NCBI GenBank assembly: GCA_041752455.1
Contig: JBGSWL010000081.1
Span: forward strand, 1 to 5,175
Reading direction: 5' to 3'
From: JBGSWL01 sp041752455
GTDB taxonomy: Bacteria > Pseudomonadota > Alphaproteobacteria > Rhizobiales > Rhizobiaceae
DNA length: 5,175 nt
Part shown: one piece after another, positions 4,956 through 5,175 of the stretch
How the letters are laid out: every line of letters begins with the position of its first letter
How positions within the stretch are numbered: the first letter of the stretch is position 1
Made by a program: the position numbers and the translations under genes
Notes under the pieces: generated by a model
The model's input: the letters and a program-made list of their open reading frames with translations, nothing else
Told to the model about the DNA's origin: nothing
Databases searched by the model: none

Positions 4956-5175
4956 ATGCGCCCTGCCGCCACTTCGCAAACTTCCGGCGATCTGACCGCC
5001 GACCGCCGCGCCGAATATGCGCGCGACTATGCCAAGGGTGGTGACTTTGCAGCAGCGGCGGAGCTGATGGCGCAGGCGCTGGACCTGGTGCCTGGCCATC
5101 TGCCGTTTCGCGCCCTTCTGGCCGAATGGACGGAGAAGGCCGGCGATGCGCAGGGTGCGGCCGGCCTTTGGCGGG
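4956..5175 (+). CDS. TPR-containing protein, probably the N-terminus of a TPR-methyltransferase; cut by the window edge
   Basis: Reading from ATG 4956 gives 73 codons without a stop up to the right edge. After a short polar start (SGDLTADRRAEYARDYAKGG), residues about 19-51 match a tetratricopeptide repeat (AEYARDYAKGGDFAAAAELM, then AQALDLVPG), and a second helix pair begins at LPFRALLAEWTEKAGDAQGA. TPR repeats form helical scaffolds for protein contacts. In rhizobia a protein opening with GDLTADRRA followed by TPR-like helices usually continues into a SAM-dependent methyltransferase domain; this is recall, and the catalytic part is outside the window. No clear ribosome-binding site precedes the ATG. 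It is divergent from the exonuclease gene with 80 bases between starts. Confidence 0.7.
   Translation, partial: MRPAATSQTSGDLTADRRAEYARDYAKGGDFAAAAELMAQALDLVPGHLPFRALLAEWTEKAGDAQGAAGLWR

Noticed and set aside
4686..5099. Minus-strand open frame of 137 codons covering the start of the exonuclease and the TPR gene
   Set aside because: It overlaps two better-supported genes in other frames, and its translation has no recognisable pattern.

Overview
The window looks like chromosomal DNA from an alphaproteobacterium, most likely Rhizobiales (Hyphomicrobiales; Rhizobium, Agrobacterium, Mesorhizobium or a relative). The reasons are a GC-rich coding style (about 63-65% in lines I counted by hand), the families present (a DUF6460-type small membrane protein, a rhizobial-type TPR protein, a DNA-ligase-associated exonuclease), and a palindromic repeat whose C-run/G-run pattern I recognise from rhizobial genomes. 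This is family recognition by eye; no database search was run.

Layout. Positions 1-326 (minus) hold the N-terminal part of a MATE-family efflux transporter running off the left edge. Divergent from it, 404-1312 (plus) is a complete histone-deacetylase-superfamily (HDAC11/AcuC-like) zinc amidohydrolase. It converges, with 3 bases between stops, on a four-gene minus-strand block that is read from right to left: a ligase-associated metallo-beta-lactamase-fold exonuclease (4875 to 3823), an unrecognised low-GC gene (3823 to 3359), an ATP-dependent DNA ligase of the PP_1105/'cisplatin damage response' type (3362 to 1656), and a small two-helix membrane protein (1585 to 1316). Divergent from the exonuclease, 4956-5175 (plus) starts a TPR-containing protein that runs off the right edge.

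How the genes fit together. Exonuclease and ligase are two of the four proteins of a known bacterial DNA-repair cluster; the other two are an Lhr-type DEXH helicase and a PdeM/MPE-type metallophosphoesterase. Neither is present here, and both flanks of the block are occupied by genes pointing the other way, so the partners must lie elsewhere if they exist. The exonuclease, the unknown gene and the ligase are joined by overlapping stop/start codons and are probably translationally coupled.

Two features stand out. First, the unknown gene sits between exonuclease and ligase, has about 48% GC and codons its neighbours avoid, and leaves the ligase with a TTG start. Second, a 118-base symmetric palindromic element (2975-3092) lies inside the ligase reading frame and is translated as an insertion of about 40 residues in the N-terminal DNA-binding region. 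The two halves of the element differ in sequence exactly where each keeps its own small hairpin.
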